Assembly (NCBI RefSeq): GCF_021532275.1
Contig: NZ_JACBOT010000026.1
Coordinates: 1-64,000 of the forward strand
DNA: 64,000 nucleotides
Source: Brevibacterium sp. UCMA 11754
GTDB lineage: Bacteria; Actinomycetota; Actinomycetes; Actinomycetales; Brevibacteriaceae
Direction of reading: 5' to 3'
A model generated the notes under the pieces. That model was not told the origin of the DNA and made no database searches. It was given only the letters and a program-made list of their open reading frames with translations. Positions 25,832 through 35,071 of this stretch are shown piece after piece. The position numbers and the translations under genes were made by a program. Position 1 is the first letter of the stretch. Each line of letters starts with the position of its first letter.

Positions 25832-26926
25832 TCACGCCTGTGGGACGAGCGACCCCGCTCCGACTTCGATGTCCAGGTAGTGCATGTGGGCGGCGGTCTC
25901 TGCCAGGGCGGCGAACAGGTTGAAGTTGTGCAGCGATTCGAATCCGCGCGACCAGTGCAGTCCCTGCGCGATCGAGTAGACGCTGTGGTCCTCGGTGGCG
26001 TCCATGCGCGCGGTGATCTCACCCAGTCGCTGCTGATGATGTTCGACGAGTTCACGCTTGCGGTCGTGGAGACCCTGGAAGCGGAACCCGTGCGCCGGCA
26101 GGACCGCCACCTCGGCGTCCAGCTGGCCGATTTTGTCCAGAGAGCCCAGATAGTCGCCGAGGCTGTGCGTGATCGCGCCGCTGTCGAGCCCGATGTTCGG
26201 GGTGATCGTCGGGAGCACGTGGTCGCCCGAGAACAGCAGCTGGTCCTCATCGCGGATGAAGACCGAGTGGCCGTAGGTGTGGCCCGGTGTCCACAGCGCC
26301 CGCAGCGCGTCGGACTCCAGTGGCAGCTCGGAGCCGTCCTCGAGGATGGTGATGGTGTCGGGCATGCTGCTCATCAGCAGCGCGAAGTCGTCCTTGGATC
26401 CGGCGCCGCCCTTGTCCTTCTTGCTGCCGTCCTTCTTGCTGATCTGGAGGCTCTCGACCTCGGACCAGCGGTCTTCGGGAACTCCGTAGGCGCGAGCGAT
26501 GTTGATGCTCGGGTCGACCCCTGTGCCCAGATCCACGCTCTGGGAGAAGAACCGCTTGATCGAGCGCAGATCTTCTCCGTGCATGGCGACCCACATGTCA
26601 GGGTTCTTGTGGAGCAGCGCGGGAACCAGCCCGATGTGATCGCGGTGGTAATGGGTGATGGCGATCCCGTGGACGTTCGCGACGGAGAATCCCAGGGATC
26701 CCAGCGCCGAGGTGAGCGCCAGGTACTGGTCTTTACCGTCCCAACCGGGATCGATGAGGATCAGACCCGAGCCGTCGGCGATTCCGTAGCAGTAGGTGTA
26801 GACGAGTGGGTTGTTGGGGATCGGGACGGGGATCGCCCAGACGCCTTCGGCAACGTTCTCCACTGGGGGCAGAACCCTGTCTTTCCACGCCTTCGACTGC
26901 GCCGAGCTGAGTGTTTCGATCGCCAT
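25832..26926 (-). CDS. MBL-fold metallo-hydrolase
   Basis: Metallo-beta-lactamase-fold hydrolase of about 364 residues. The zinc motif HxHxDH is present as ITHYHRDHIG, with a downstream GHTYGHSVFI and HGFRFQG carrying further ligands, and an aspartate in LILIDPGWDG. An insert of Lys/Gly/Asp character near the middle (KKDGSKKDKGGAGSKDD) is likely a surface loop. Start at ATG 26926 (MAIETLSS) is preferred, with GAGAGG upstream; in-frame ATGs at 26956 and 27022 are possible but add basic, unconserved residues. Class cannot be narrowed beyond glyoxalase II-like hydrolase. Confidence 0.88.
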   Translation of the reverse strand: MAIETLSSAQSKAWKDRVLPPVENVAEGVWAIPVPIPNNPLVYTYCYGIADGSGLILIDPGWDGKDQYLALTSALGSLGFSVANVHGIAITHYHRDHIGLVPALLHKNPDMWVAMHGEDLRSIKRFFSQSVDLGTGVDPSINIARAYGVPEDRWSEVESLQISKKDGSKKDKGGAGSKDDFALLMSSMPDTITILEDGSELPLESDALRALWTPGHTYGHSVFIRDEDQLLFSGDHVLPTITPNIGLDSGAITHSLGDYLGSLDKIGQLDAEVAVLPAHGFRFQGLHDRKRELVEHHQQRLGEITARMDATEDHSVYSIAQGLHWSRGFESLHNFNLFAALAETAAHMHYLDIEVGAGSLVPQA

Positions 26927-27309
26927 TGTTCGCCGTTGCCTCTCTTCGTCGAGCATCATGGCCGGATCCGTTCGGGACCGAACCATTGCGACCACGTTAC
27001 TTCTGCGGGCCGACATTGCCAATGCTGATCAACCTACTCTCTTTTCGCTGTTACTGAAAAGTCGTTCGTTAGGCGGGATGAGGGGAAGCGTGGCGGCGCA
27101 CCACCACTAGTAATCAGCAACCTGGGCTACTGGATTCGTTGCGAATTACACGACACAGGTGAAGTTATCGTTTCATTCCGTGAGATTGATTGCGTTTTCG
27201 GTTGTATAGAGGATAGCGTCTATGGCGCAGATCACTTATGCGCTTGTGCCATCGCACGGTCGGGTGGGCGCGCTGCGACATTCGGCAAGACTCATTGGGG
27301 AGGATTGAT
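26927..27309. other. Divergent intergenic region before APC permease
   Basis: 383 bases between the metallo-hydrolase and permease starts. It holds the divergent promoters and is AT-richer than its surroundings around 27040-27240. A ribosome site GGGGAGGA at 27298-27305 belongs to the permease. No riboswitch or clear palindrome is recognised. Confidence 0.55.
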
Positions 27310-28683
27310 ATGGCTGCGTCAGGGTCACTGAAACGCAACCTCGGGCTATGGTCCATCGTCGGGCTCGGTCTCGGATACATGACGCCGACGGTGGTGTTCG
27401 ATACGTTCGGAATCGTATCGGACGAAACCGACGGGGCGGTGCCCGCCGCGTACCTCGTCGCGCTCATCGTCATGATCTTCACGGCCTTCAGCTACGGAAA
27501 GATGGTCAAGGTCTTCCCGACAGCGGGTTCGGCCTACACCTACACTCGAGAAACCATGAGCCCGGGACTCGGCTTCCTGGTCGGCTGGACCTCGCTCATG
27601 GACTACCTGCTGCTGCCGATGGTCAACTGCCTCATCGCCCGCCTGTATATGGAGTCGCTGGTTCCCGATGCCCCCGCCTGGGTGTGGGTGGTCCTCTATA
27701 CCGTGATCATGACCGGCATCGTCACCACCTCCATGCGCGGAACGGCCAACTTCAACGCCGTCCTCCTGGTCTTCGCCGTCACCATGGTCGCTCTCTTCTG
27801 CATCATCGCCGTCGTCAATCTGACCAACGGCGAGGGATCCGGAATCGTCTTCAGCGCCGAGCCCTTCATGCATGAGGGCGTGCACATGTCCGCGTTGCTC
27901 ACCGGCGCCACCGTGGTCTGCTTCTCCTTCATCGGCTTCGATGCCGTGACGATGTACACCAATGAGGCCAAGCATGTGAGCCTCATGCCCAAGGCGATTC
28001 TGCTGACAGTGGTCGCCGGTGGACTCATCTTCCTCGTCGCCAGCTACTTCGCTCAGCAGCTCTTCCCCGACAATTCGCAGTTCAGCGTCGTCGACGACCC
28101 CCTGCCGGAGATCGGCCTCCTCACCGGAGGGCCCGTATTCATGGGCTTCTTCCTCGCAGCCGCCTTCGCCGCCACAGTGGCATCGGGCCTGGCCTCCCAT
28201 GCCTCGGTCTCGCGAATGCTGCTGGTGATGGGACGCAATGGGGTGCTGCCGCGCAAGGCCTTCGGCTACATCCACCCGAAGACCCACACCCCGATGTTCA
28301 ACATCATCCTGGTCGGCGCGGTGTGCCTGTTGGCGATGTCGTTCAGCCTCGAGTTCATCTCCGCGCTGATCAACTTCGGAGCCCTCATCGCCTTCACCTT
28401 CGTCAACCTCACGGTCATCGCTCACTTCGCGTTCCGCACCAGACAGGTCGTCGACTTCAAGTCGGCGTTCAACTACGTGGTGATGCCGGCCATCGGCGCA
28501 ATACTCACCGGCATCCTGTGGGTGAGCCTGCATGAGACCGCACTGATCGGCGGCGCGGTCTGGCTGGCCATCGGCGTCATCTACCTGGCCGTGCTCACTC
28601 GTGGCTTCAAGCGCACCGTCCGTAGCTTCGACGACCCTGAGGCCGACGCCGAGATGTCCGAGCCGGAGGCCGCTGCGGAGTAG
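27310..28683 (+). CDS. APC-family amino acid/polyamine permease
   Basis: Twelve-segment inner-membrane permease of 457 residues. The N-terminus KRNLGLWSIVGLGLGYMTPTVVF is the substrate-binding first segment of the amino acid-polyamine-organocation superfamily, and GFDAVTMYTNEAKH the sixth; the overall pattern resembles putrescine importers of the PuuP type. Start at ATG 27310 is set by GGGGAGGA a few bases before; a frame open from 27238 lacks such a site. C-terminal 25 residues are acidic. Substrate is not determined. A bidirectional terminator follows. Confidence 0.9.
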   Translation: MAASGSLKRNLGLWSIVGLGLGYMTPTVVFDTFGIVSDETDGAVPAAYLVALIVMIFTAFSYGKMVKVFPTAGSAYTYTRETMSPGLGFLVGWTSLMDYLLLPMVNCLIARLYMESLVPDAPAWVWVVLYTVIMTGIVTTSMRGTANFNAVLLVFAVTMVALFCIIAVVNLTNGEGSGIVFSAEPFMHEGVHMSALLTGATVVCFSFIGFDAVTMYTNEAKHVSLMPKAILLTVVAGGLIFLVASYFAQQLFPDNSQFSVVDDPLPEIGLLTGGPVFMGFFLAAAFAATVASGLASHASVSRMLLVMGRNGVLPRKAFGYIHPKTHTPMFNIILVGAVCLLAMSFSLEFISALINFGALIAFTFVNLTVIAHFAFRTRQVVDFKSAFNYVVMPAIGAILTGILWVSLHETALIGGAVWLAIGVIYLAVLTRGFKRTVRSFDDPEADAEMSEPEAAAE

Positions 28684-28687
28684 GGAT

Positions 28688-28738
28688 GTGAAAAGTCCCC
28701 GTCGCTGTCGTTTTCACGACGCGAACGGGGACTTTCAC
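28688..28738. terminator. Bidirectional terminator, permease and tRNA-Ser
   Basis: Stem of 14-15 bp (GTGAAAAGTCCCCGT at 28688-28702 with ACGGGGACTTTCAC at 28725-28738, one bulged base). On the minus strand it begins five bases after the tRNA-Ser 3' end; on the plus strand five bases after the permease stop codon. Confidence 0.85.
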
Positions 28739-28742
28739 TTTG

Positions 28743-28830
28743 CGGAAGCGGTGGGATTCGAACCCACGGAGCGGGGTTGCCGCTCAATGGTTTTCAAGAC
28801 CATCTCCTTCGGCCGCTCGGACACGCTTCC
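28743..28830 (-). tRNA. tRNA-Ser (anticodon TGA)
   Basis: 88-nt class II tRNA: acceptor stem GGAAGCG with CGCTTCC and discriminator G, D-arm with GTCCGAGCGGCC, anticodon loop CTTGAAA giving TGA, a long variable arm with CGGCAACCCCG, and T-loop GGTTCGAATCC. Reads UCN serine codons. CCA is not encoded. Confidence 0.97.
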
Positions 28831-28932
28831 AAGGGTTCACAATGAACCACGGCCTGCTCCGCACGAGGCTGAGCCACAACAGTTTCTCACAAACCGATTG
28901 TCTTCTGCTAATCGGTTCCCGAGGGACTGGCG

Positions 28933-31344
28933 TCAGTGCTTAGCTGTGCCGCTGCCCTGCTCAGATGCATCAGTCTGCAACTGCTCGGACATATCGGTCT
29001 GTGACTTTTCGGGCTCGTCAGTCTGCGACTGCGCGTGCTGTTCCTCCTGCAGGACGTGTCGACCAGTCGAATCCGAATCCTCCGGGGCGGCACCGCGCGC
29101 AGCGAACGTAGCAGGCACGGGCGAGACGACGAACTCGTCCTCTTCGTCCTCGAACTCCTCATCGTCGAAGGCCGACTGCTCGGCGAGGCTTGGGCGACGA
29201 ATCCTGCTCGGCCTGGCAGCGCCGGTGAACTGCGCCGTCGGTTCCTGCCCGGCTGCACGACGTGGCCGAGGTTCAGCGGACTCTGTGGTCTCGGAGTCCG
29301 TGTCGACTGTTGTGTCTGCGTCAGCAGCAGCGTCCGTGTTGATCACAGAGTCGGTGTCGGACGCACTGTCCTTGCCGACCTCGGAGCCGGTGTCGGACGC
29401 ACTGTCCTTGCCGACCTCGGAGCCGGTGTCGGTCCCAGCGTCCTCGCCGACTTCGGAGTCGGCGTCGGCCCCGGTGTCCGCGTCTGCGAGAGCTTCGTCG
29501 GCTTCGACCACGAGCTCGGGCTTCCGCGCTTCATCCGCGTCGTTCGAAACGTCTGCGTCGCCCGGTGCCTCCGCGTCACTCGAATTGTCTTCGTCGTTCG
29601 AAGCCACAGTGTCGTTCGAAGTCACAGTGTCGTTCGAAGCCCCCGTGGCACCCGAAACCTCTGCGGCGGTCGCGGGAACGCTGAGTTCCGCCTCGGCGGG
29701 GGTGTCACCGGCACGAGCCGGCTTGCCCTTGAGCACCAAGGCCAAGGTCGACAGCGGAACCGAGAGCCAGTTGGGGCGATTGCGCAGTTCGGTGACGACC
29801 TCCACAAGGAGCCTGTCGATGAGGGCTGCGCGCAGGACAGGATCGCCGAGACCCAGGCTTTCGCCACGGGCACGAGAATAGCCGCTGAGCAGCGAGTTCT
29901 GCACCTGAGAGGCCCAGAGGAATTCCGGGGAATCGTAGATGGCCCGAAGCGCTGACGCGTCACTGCCGAAGCCGTTGACGACCAGGCCGCCGTCCTCCGA
30001 TTCGAGCTCGCCGGTGCGCTGCAATCTTGCGAATCCGGCCGCGTAGTCGACGCTGCGCAGCAATGCCACAAGGTCGAGTGCCACCGGCTTCGGATCCGAG
30101 TTCGTCGAGTCCGTGAACTTCACGACCGAGTAGCCGTCGGTTCCTGAGCTCACTACGTGATCAAGAGTCAATTCGCCATGGATCTTCTGCAGCACACCGA
30201 TCGTATTCAGCGACTGCAGCTTCATGCGGTGGGCACGCAGCTCGGGCACCAGGGAATCCAGGGCCAGCGGCGCACGGCCCAGTGCCCAGTCGATGCGCTC
30301 AATCCACTTCTTGGCCAGAAGCCTCGTCGGCTCGCCGCGACCTTCGACGATGCCGAATTCGGCGGCCATGTCTGAGTGGAGCTCACCGATGCGGCGGCCC
30401 ATCTCTGCGGCCTGAGCGTTATAGGCACCGATCGATCCGGAATCGACGGCGCAGACGATGTCCACTGCTTCGCGCCAGGCGGCTTCGGCGTCGACGTCCA
30501 CATGGGACAGCAGCGCCATCGGAGCCTCCATCTCGGTGACCTCGAACATGTCGTACCAGCGACCCGAGCCCCAGCCGATGACTTCGGGAACACTGCGGGA
30601 GCCCGCCTCGGTGAGCAGAACCGGGATCGTCAGCGATGACGGCATCCCGTTCTCGAGCACACGGAAGAAGCTGAGCTCCATCGGCTCGTACTCGTCGTGG
30701 ATGATGACCGTCGATTTGTGGGCGCCGGAGTCGGTGACCTCAATGGGACGGATGTCGATGGGCAGCTCGTCACGAGAGTCCGTGACCAACGCAGCCTTCG
30801 ATGGCTTCGGTGGGACCACCTCGGCGGGGGAATTGCTGCGGCCCGAGGCTGACCGAGATGCAGCTGATGCCGTCGGCACCGAAGACTGTGCAGGCTGGCT
30901 CGCTCGCGATGCTGCTGCCTTCTCCTGGCTGTGGCGCAACGATTCTGTGCTCAGCTGGCCGCCGTCGAAGACCTTGCGCTTGGTGATCGCGTCGGCCATG
31001 AGATTGACGAAGACGGGGTCTGCCGCACCGTCATAGACGAATACCGGCCCCAGTGCGAGGTCATCGATCCGACCGATCAGCGACTTGCGCAGGTGCATGT
31101 CTTCGACTCCGCGCAGTGAGAGCGGAATGTTGAGCCGACGCAGGGTCGGACCGTCACCGACAGAGATCACGGTCACGAGACCGGCGAAACCACCGAGCTC
31201 CTCGGCCTTATAGACAAAGGCACGAGCCACCGACATCGGGGTGATATCGGGGTCGGTTCCGAAGTCTGCGGCGTGCTTCGGAAACCACGACTGCCGAGGT
31301 ATCCAGCTGGCTAACAGTTGCTCCAGCTCACTGCTGATGGCCAT
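28933..31344 (-). CDS. Maltokinase-like protein, probable pseudokinase with acidic repeat tail
   Basis: 803 residues. The N-terminus LEQLLASWIPRQSWFPKHA matches the maltokinase N-terminal cap (PRQRWF-type), and the following 440 residues follow the maltokinase/aminoglycoside-kinase order. The catalytic loop, HGDxHLGQ in active maltokinases, reads IHGELTLDHV, and the metal motif DFEGEP before the DVAGMLRSFDYA segment is missing, reading KPVALDLVALLRSVDYAA. It therefore probably lacks normal kinase activity. Residues about 550-800 are disordered, Asp/Glu/Ser/Thr-rich and include 12-residue repeats. No trehalose synthase or glgE gene is beside it. Start ATG 31344. Confidence 0.75.
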   Translation of the reverse strand: MAISSELEQLLASWIPRQSWFPKHAADFGTDPDITPMSVARAFVYKAEELGGFAGLVTVISVGDGPTLRRLNIPLSLRGVEDMHLRKSLIGRIDDLALGPVFVYDGAADPVFVNLMADAITKRKVFDGGQLSTESLRHSQEKAAASRASQPAQSSVPTASAASRSASGRSNSPAEVVPPKPSKAALVTDSRDELPIDIRPIEVTDSGAHKSTVIIHDEYEPMELSFFRVLENGMPSSLTIPVLLTEAGSRSVPEVIGWGSGRWYDMFEVTEMEAPMALLSHVDVDAEAAWREAVDIVCAVDSGSIGAYNAQAAEMGRRIGELHSDMAAEFGIVEGRGEPTRLLAKKWIERIDWALGRAPLALDSLVPELRAHRMKLQSLNTIGVLQKIHGELTLDHVVSSGTDGYSVVKFTDSTNSDPKPVALDLVALLRSVDYAAGFARLQRTGELESEDGGLVVNGFGSDASALRAIYDSPEFLWASQVQNSLLSGYSRARGESLGLGDPVLRAALIDRLLVEVVTELRNRPNWLSVPLSTLALVLKGKPARAGDTPAEAELSVPATAAEVSGATGASNDTVTSNDTVASNDEDNSSDAEAPGDADVSNDADEARKPELVVEADEALADADTGADADSEVGEDAGTDTGSEVGKDSASDTGSEVGKDSASDTDSVINTDAAADADTTVDTDSETTESAEPRPRRAAGQEPTAQFTGAARPSRIRRPSLAEQSAFDDEEFEDEEDEFVVSPVPATFAARGAAPEDSDSTGRHVLQEEQHAQSQTDEPEKSQTDMSEQLQTDASEQGSGTAKH
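29353..29460. repeat. 36-bp tandem repeat in the maltokinase-like gene
   Basis: Two exact 36-base units (29353-29388, 29389-29424) and one diverged unit (29425-29460), in frame, encode the repeat DTGSEVGKDSAS in the acidic tail. Copy number is likely variable between strains. Confidence 0.85.
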
Positions 31345-31592
31345 GTCGCCTCCTTGAAGGAATTACGGGCATCTTCCATCCAATCATGTTACGGCCCTCG
31401 CGCTGTTCAGGGCGCACCAGAAATCATCAACTCCGCGCCTCATTCCATGGCTTCAGCACCCCATCGCAGTGCTTTCAACGCCCCAGCGCAGTGCCGGTCG
31501 GCGGCATCGGAGTGCTGGTAGGGCGGCTTGCCGGGTGTCCTCATTCCGGAACGAGTTGCACAAGGACAACACAGAAGGAGCACAATAGAGTC

Positions 31593-32879
31593 GTGTTGAA
31601 AAAAGACGTATCACCCCAGCAGCAAACACTCGCGAACGAGGTCGAAGCGGCCGCGACGCGAATTGCCGACTCTGTGATCATGTCTCCCCTGCAGATTTCG
31701 GAGCGGCTGTCCGCCGCCACCGGCTCCACCGTCTACCTCAAGCGCGAGGATCTGCAGATGGTGCGTTCATACAAGGTCCGCGGCGCCTTCAACTTCATGC
31801 TTCAGCTCGACGAGACCGAGCGTGCCCGCGGCGTCGTGTGCGCCTCGGCGGGCAACCATGCCCAGGGCTTCGCCCGCGCGTGCAAGGAACTGGGCATCCA
31901 GGGCACCATCTTCGTCCCCAAGACCACGCCGAGGCAGAAGGTCGACCGGGTCCGTCATTTCGGCGGCGACTGGGTCACGATCGAAATCTCCGGCTCCACC
32001 TATGACGATGCATCGGCGCTGGCCCACCGGCACGCCGAACGCAATGATGCCCTCCTCGTCTCGGCCTTCGACGATCTTCGCACCATCGCCGGTCAGGGCA
32101 CGGTCGCTGTGGAAATCGCCTCCCAGCTCGAGGCAGCACCCGACTACATCATCGTGCCCGTCGGCGGCGGCGGAGTGATCTCCGGAATCGCGGCCTATGC
32201 GGCTAAGAACCTGCCGGGCACCACCGTCATCGGCGCCGAACCAGCGGGTGCCGCCTCGATGATCGCGGCACTCAAGGCCGGACGTCCGGTCACCTTGGAG
32301 AACATCGACCCCTTCGCCGACGGCACCGCAGTCAAGCGCGCCGGGGCACTGACCTACGACATCGTCTCCGACCTCGATGTCGATGTCCGCCCCGTTGCCG
32401 AGGGCGCAGTGGCCACAGAGATGCTCGACATGTACCAGGTCGACGGCATCATCGCCGAGCCATCCGGGGCAATCGCCTCGGCGGCCATCGGGAAGCCGGG
32501 AACGGGCAAGCCGATCGCCATCGAACCGGGATCGACCGTCGTGTGCCTGGTCTCCGGCGGCAACAACGACATCTCCCGCTACCCGGAGATCCTGGAGCGC
32601 TCACTCGTCCACGAAGGCCTCAAGCACTACTTCATCGTCGACTTCCCGCAGGAGCCCGGCGCCCTGCGTCGCTTCCTCAACGAGATCCTCGGCCCCGACG
32701 ACGACATCGCGATGTTCGAGTACGTCAAACGCTCTGATCGTGAAACCGGCCCTGCCTTCGTCGGCATCGAACTCGGCTATGCCGAGGACCTGCCGAATCT
32801 GCTCGAACGCATGGACGCCTCGCAGATCGAGATCGAACGCGTGCATCAGAACTCACCGATGTTCCGTCTCTTCGCCTGA
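31593..32879 (+). CDS. ilvA: Threonine ammonia-lyase (threonine dehydratase)
   Basis: PLP enzyme that deaminates threonine to 2-oxobutyrate, first committed step to isoleucine. The PLP lysine is in MVRSYKVRGAFNFM; the PLP-phosphate loop is VGGGGVISG; ASAGNHAQG is also present. Residues about 335-428 form a single ACT-like regulatory domain (YFIVDFPQEPGALRRFLNEIL), the one-domain form common in actinobacteria. GTG 31593 is chosen, 12 bases after GAAGGAG; the frame is open further upstream but with no protein-like sequence. Monocistronic by context. Confidence 0.93.
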   Translation: MLKKDVSPQQQTLANEVEAAATRIADSVIMSPLQISERLSAATGSTVYLKREDLQMVRSYKVRGAFNFMLQLDETERARGVVCASAGNHAQGFARACKELGIQGTIFVPKTTPRQKVDRVRHFGGDWVTIEISGSTYDDASALAHRHAERNDALLVSAFDDLRTIAGQGTVAVEIASQLEAAPDYIIVPVGGGGVISGIAAYAAKNLPGTTVIGAEPAGAASMIAALKAGRPVTLENIDPFADGTAVKRAGALTYDIVSDLDVDVRPVAEGAVATEMLDMYQVDGIIAEPSGAIASAAIGKPGTGKPIAIEPGSTVVCLVSGGNNDISRYPEILERSLVHEGLKHYFIVDFPQEPGALRRFLNEILGPDDDIAMFEYVKRSDRETGPAFVGIELGYAEDLPNLLERMDASQIEIERVHQNSPMFRLFA

Positions 32880-32950
32880 GGCCCTGCGGGCCTGGTCTCG
32901 GACGTGAAGTGACCTCGGCCGAATCTCGGCCGAACCACTAGAGTGGAATC

Positions 32951-33979
32951 ATGCGAGCAATCACGATTTCCACTCCAGGCGGTCCCGAAGTCCTTCAGGT
33001 CACCGAGGAGCCGACCCCGGACATCGCGGCCGACGAAGTTCTGGTCACAGTGCACGCGGCCGGCGTCAACCGCGCCGATCTGCTGCAGCGCCAGGGCTTC
33101 TACGACCCACCGGCCGGTGCCACGCTGATCCCGGGCCTTGAGGTCTCCGGAACGATCGCCGAGCTCGGCTCCGAGGTCACCGGCTGGAAGGTCGGCGACC
33201 GAGTCGCCGCCCTCCTCTCCGGTGGAGGATACGCCGAATCAGTCCCTGTTCCCGCAGGTCAGCTGCTTCCAGTCCCCGACAGTCTCGACCTCACCGAGGC
33301 TGCTGGCCTGCCCGAGGTTCTGTCGACCGTGCACTCCAACATCGTGGGCAACGCGAACATCCAGGCCGGCGAATGGCTCCTCGTCCACGGCGGCGGATCC
33401 GGAATCGGCACGGCCGCCATCCAGATAGCTGCGCACCTCGGCGTGAAGATCGTCGTCACCGTCGGGTCCGAGCGCAAGGCCGAATTCTGCCGCAGCCTCG
33501 GCGCCGATGCCGTCATCAACTACCGTGAAGAGGACTTCGTCGAACGCGTCCACGAGATCTGCGTTCGCCCCGACGGTTCCACCGGCGCCGACGTCATCCT
33601 CGACATCATCGGCGCGAAGTACCTGAAGTCCAACATCAAGGCTCTGGGCACCGACGGGCGCCTCGTCATCATCGGCATGCAGGGCGGCGCGAAGGCCGAA
33701 CTCAGCATCGCCTCGCTCATGCAGCCACGCAAGTCGGTCGCGGGCACGACGCTCCGGGCACGGCCCAAGGAGCAGAAGATCGAGATCGTCGCCGAGGTGG
33801 CCGCACAGTTGTGGCCGGCAGTGATCTCCGGTGACATCCGCCCGATCGTCCACGAGACGATGCCCTTGTCCGATGCCCCCAAGGCGCATACCGCCTTGGA
33901 AGAGGGCGCGAGCATCGGAAAAGTACTGCTCATCGTCGACGAGTCAGTGCCTGCCGCGAAGTCAGAACAGCACGTCTGA
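32951..33979 (+). CDS. Zinc-independent quinone oxidoreductase (MDR family)
   Basis: NADPH-dependent reductase of 342 residues in the medium-chain dehydrogenase family, subgroup of QOR/TP53I3 (PIG3). The GroES-like N-terminal half has NRADLLQRQGFYDPPAGAT and no catalytic zinc cysteines; the Rossmann motif is VHGGGSGIGTAAIQIA near residue 145. Members reduce quinones and other electrophiles. It starts 71 bp after ilvA on the same strand but with its own probable promoter, ATG start without strong ribosome site. Confidence 0.9.
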   Translation: MRAITISTPGGPEVLQVTEEPTPDIAADEVLVTVHAAGVNRADLLQRQGFYDPPAGATLIPGLEVSGTIAELGSEVTGWKVGDRVAALLSGGGYAESVPVPAGQLLPVPDSLDLTEAAGLPEVLSTVHSNIVGNANIQAGEWLLVHGGGSGIGTAAIQIAAHLGVKIVVTVGSERKAEFCRSLGADAVINYREEDFVERVHEICVRPDGSTGADVILDIIGAKYLKSNIKALGTDGRLVIIGMQGGAKAELSIASLMQPRKSVAGTTLRARPKEQKIEIVAEVAAQLWPAVISGDIRPIVHETMPLSDAPKAHTALEEGASIGKVLLIVDESVPAAKSEQHV

Positions 33980-34040
33980 GGTTCATCGAGGCTGAGGCCC
34001 AGCGTGTCTGAGCTTCAGCGCAGGAAGAAGGTGTCCGAAC

Positions 34041-34556
34041 ATGACCAGCACTCCCGAACAGTCGACGGGTCCTGCCGGTGAGTCCGCCGAGGAGTCATCG
34101 ACCGAGGTCGATGTGTCCTCCCCCGCGAAGGTGATGCGGATCGGGACCATGGTCAAGCAGCTCCTCGAAGAGGTTCGCAGCACCGACCTCGATGAGAAGG
34201 GCCGCGAGCGTCTGGCGAAGATCCACCGCCGGTCGATCGACGAGCTCGAGGACGGCCTGTCCAAGGATCTCATCGACGAACTCGAACGCCTCGACCTGCC
34301 CTTCGACACGAGCGATGGCCCTCCGACGAACTCCGAGCTGCGCATCGCCCAAGCCCAGCTAGTCGGCTGGCTGGAGGGACTCTTCCACGGCATCCAAACC
34401 GCGATCATGGCACAGCAGGCGATGGCGCAGCAGGGTCCTGCCGGGCATGGACAGCTGCCACCGGGAATGGTGGCACCCGGGACCGCTCCGACCGCAGCCG
34501 CGAACGGCCAGAAGCAGGACGACACCGACGACCGCCGCACGGGCAACTACCTGTGA
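34041..34556 (+). CDS. bpa: Bacterial proteasome activator
   Basis: ATP-independent activator ring (Bpa/PafE) that opens the 20S proteasome gate; found only in actinobacteria. The 171-residue protein has the central four-helix region (VMRIGTMVKQLLEEVRSTDLDEKGRERLAKIHRRS) and ends in GNYL, matching the GQYL-type C-terminal motif that docks into proteasome alpha-subunit pockets. A disordered Gln/Pro/Gly-rich linker precedes the tail. It overlaps the next gene by four bases. No proteasome genes are in this window. Confidence 0.93.
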   Translation: MTSTPEQSTGPAGESAEESSTEVDVSSPAKVMRIGTMVKQLLEEVRSTDLDEKGRERLAKIHRRSIDELEDGLSKDLIDELERLDLPFDTSDGPPTNSELRIAQAQLVGWLEGLFHGIQTAIMAQQAMAQQGPAGHGQLPPGMVAPGTAPTAAANGQKQDDTDDRRTGNYL

Positions 34557-35071
34557 AGAACATCTTCTCCGGGCTGCGAAAGCCGGGCGGGTCCTCCTCG
34601 CGCAAGGGCCCTGACCAGCAGTTCGGCACCGGGCTCTGGCGCCATAACCGCGACCGGTTCATCCGCGCCGTCGACCGCTACTACACCACCTCGGTGGCCG
34701 TCCACGAGCTGTCGGCCGAGGGCCGAAGTCCGTCTGCCGACGCGAATACGATCATCGATGGGACGCAGCGCCTCAACGACCTGGTGCCGATCGTCGACGA
34801 GATCACTGCGTGGCTGAACACCCATCACCCGGTCTCCGGGCAGGTCGTTCCCGGCCACACCCGAAATGCTGTCGGTGACACTCCAGAGCTGCTGACCAAG
34901 GCCTCGTCGAAGGTCGCCGAGGCGGTGCTCGCGGCATCGATGGCCCGCACCGAGATCATCGCCGGGCGACAGTTCGGCCCAAGCGCGAAGGCGACCGAAC
35001 GGTTCATCTCCGACGCTGCGCAGCTGCTCGAACGCGTCCAGGAGAACCTGGATGGACGGGGGCAGTCATGA
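34553..35071 (+). CDS. Conserved-looking hypothetical protein coupled to bpa
   Basis: 172-residue soluble helical protein, no domain recognised. The basic N-terminus (MKNIFSGLRKPGGSSSRKG) is followed by mainly helical sequence. Its GTG start overlaps the bpa stop codon, and its own stop codon overlaps the next gene's start, so three genes are translationally coupled. The position suggests a role tied to proteasome activation or its regulation, which is inference only. Confidence 0.75.
   Translation: MKNIFSGLRKPGGSSSRKGPDQQFGTGLWRHNRDRFIRAVDRYYTTSVAVHELSAEGRSPSADANTIIDGTQRLNDLVPIVDEITAWLNTHHPVSGQVVPGHTRNAVGDTPELLTKASSKVAEAVLAASMARTEIIAGRQFGPSAKATERFISDAAQLLERVQENLDGRGQS

Noticed and set aside
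27346..28533. 395-residue minus-strand reading frame
   Set aside because: Antisense to the APC permease; composition is His/Glu/Asp/Arg-rich as expected of reversed hydrophobic codons.
31386..31592. Extended N-terminus for threonine dehydratase
   Set aside because: The extra 69 residues are Arg/Cys/Ser-rich and unlike the family; GTG at 31593 after GAAGGAG gives the normal start.
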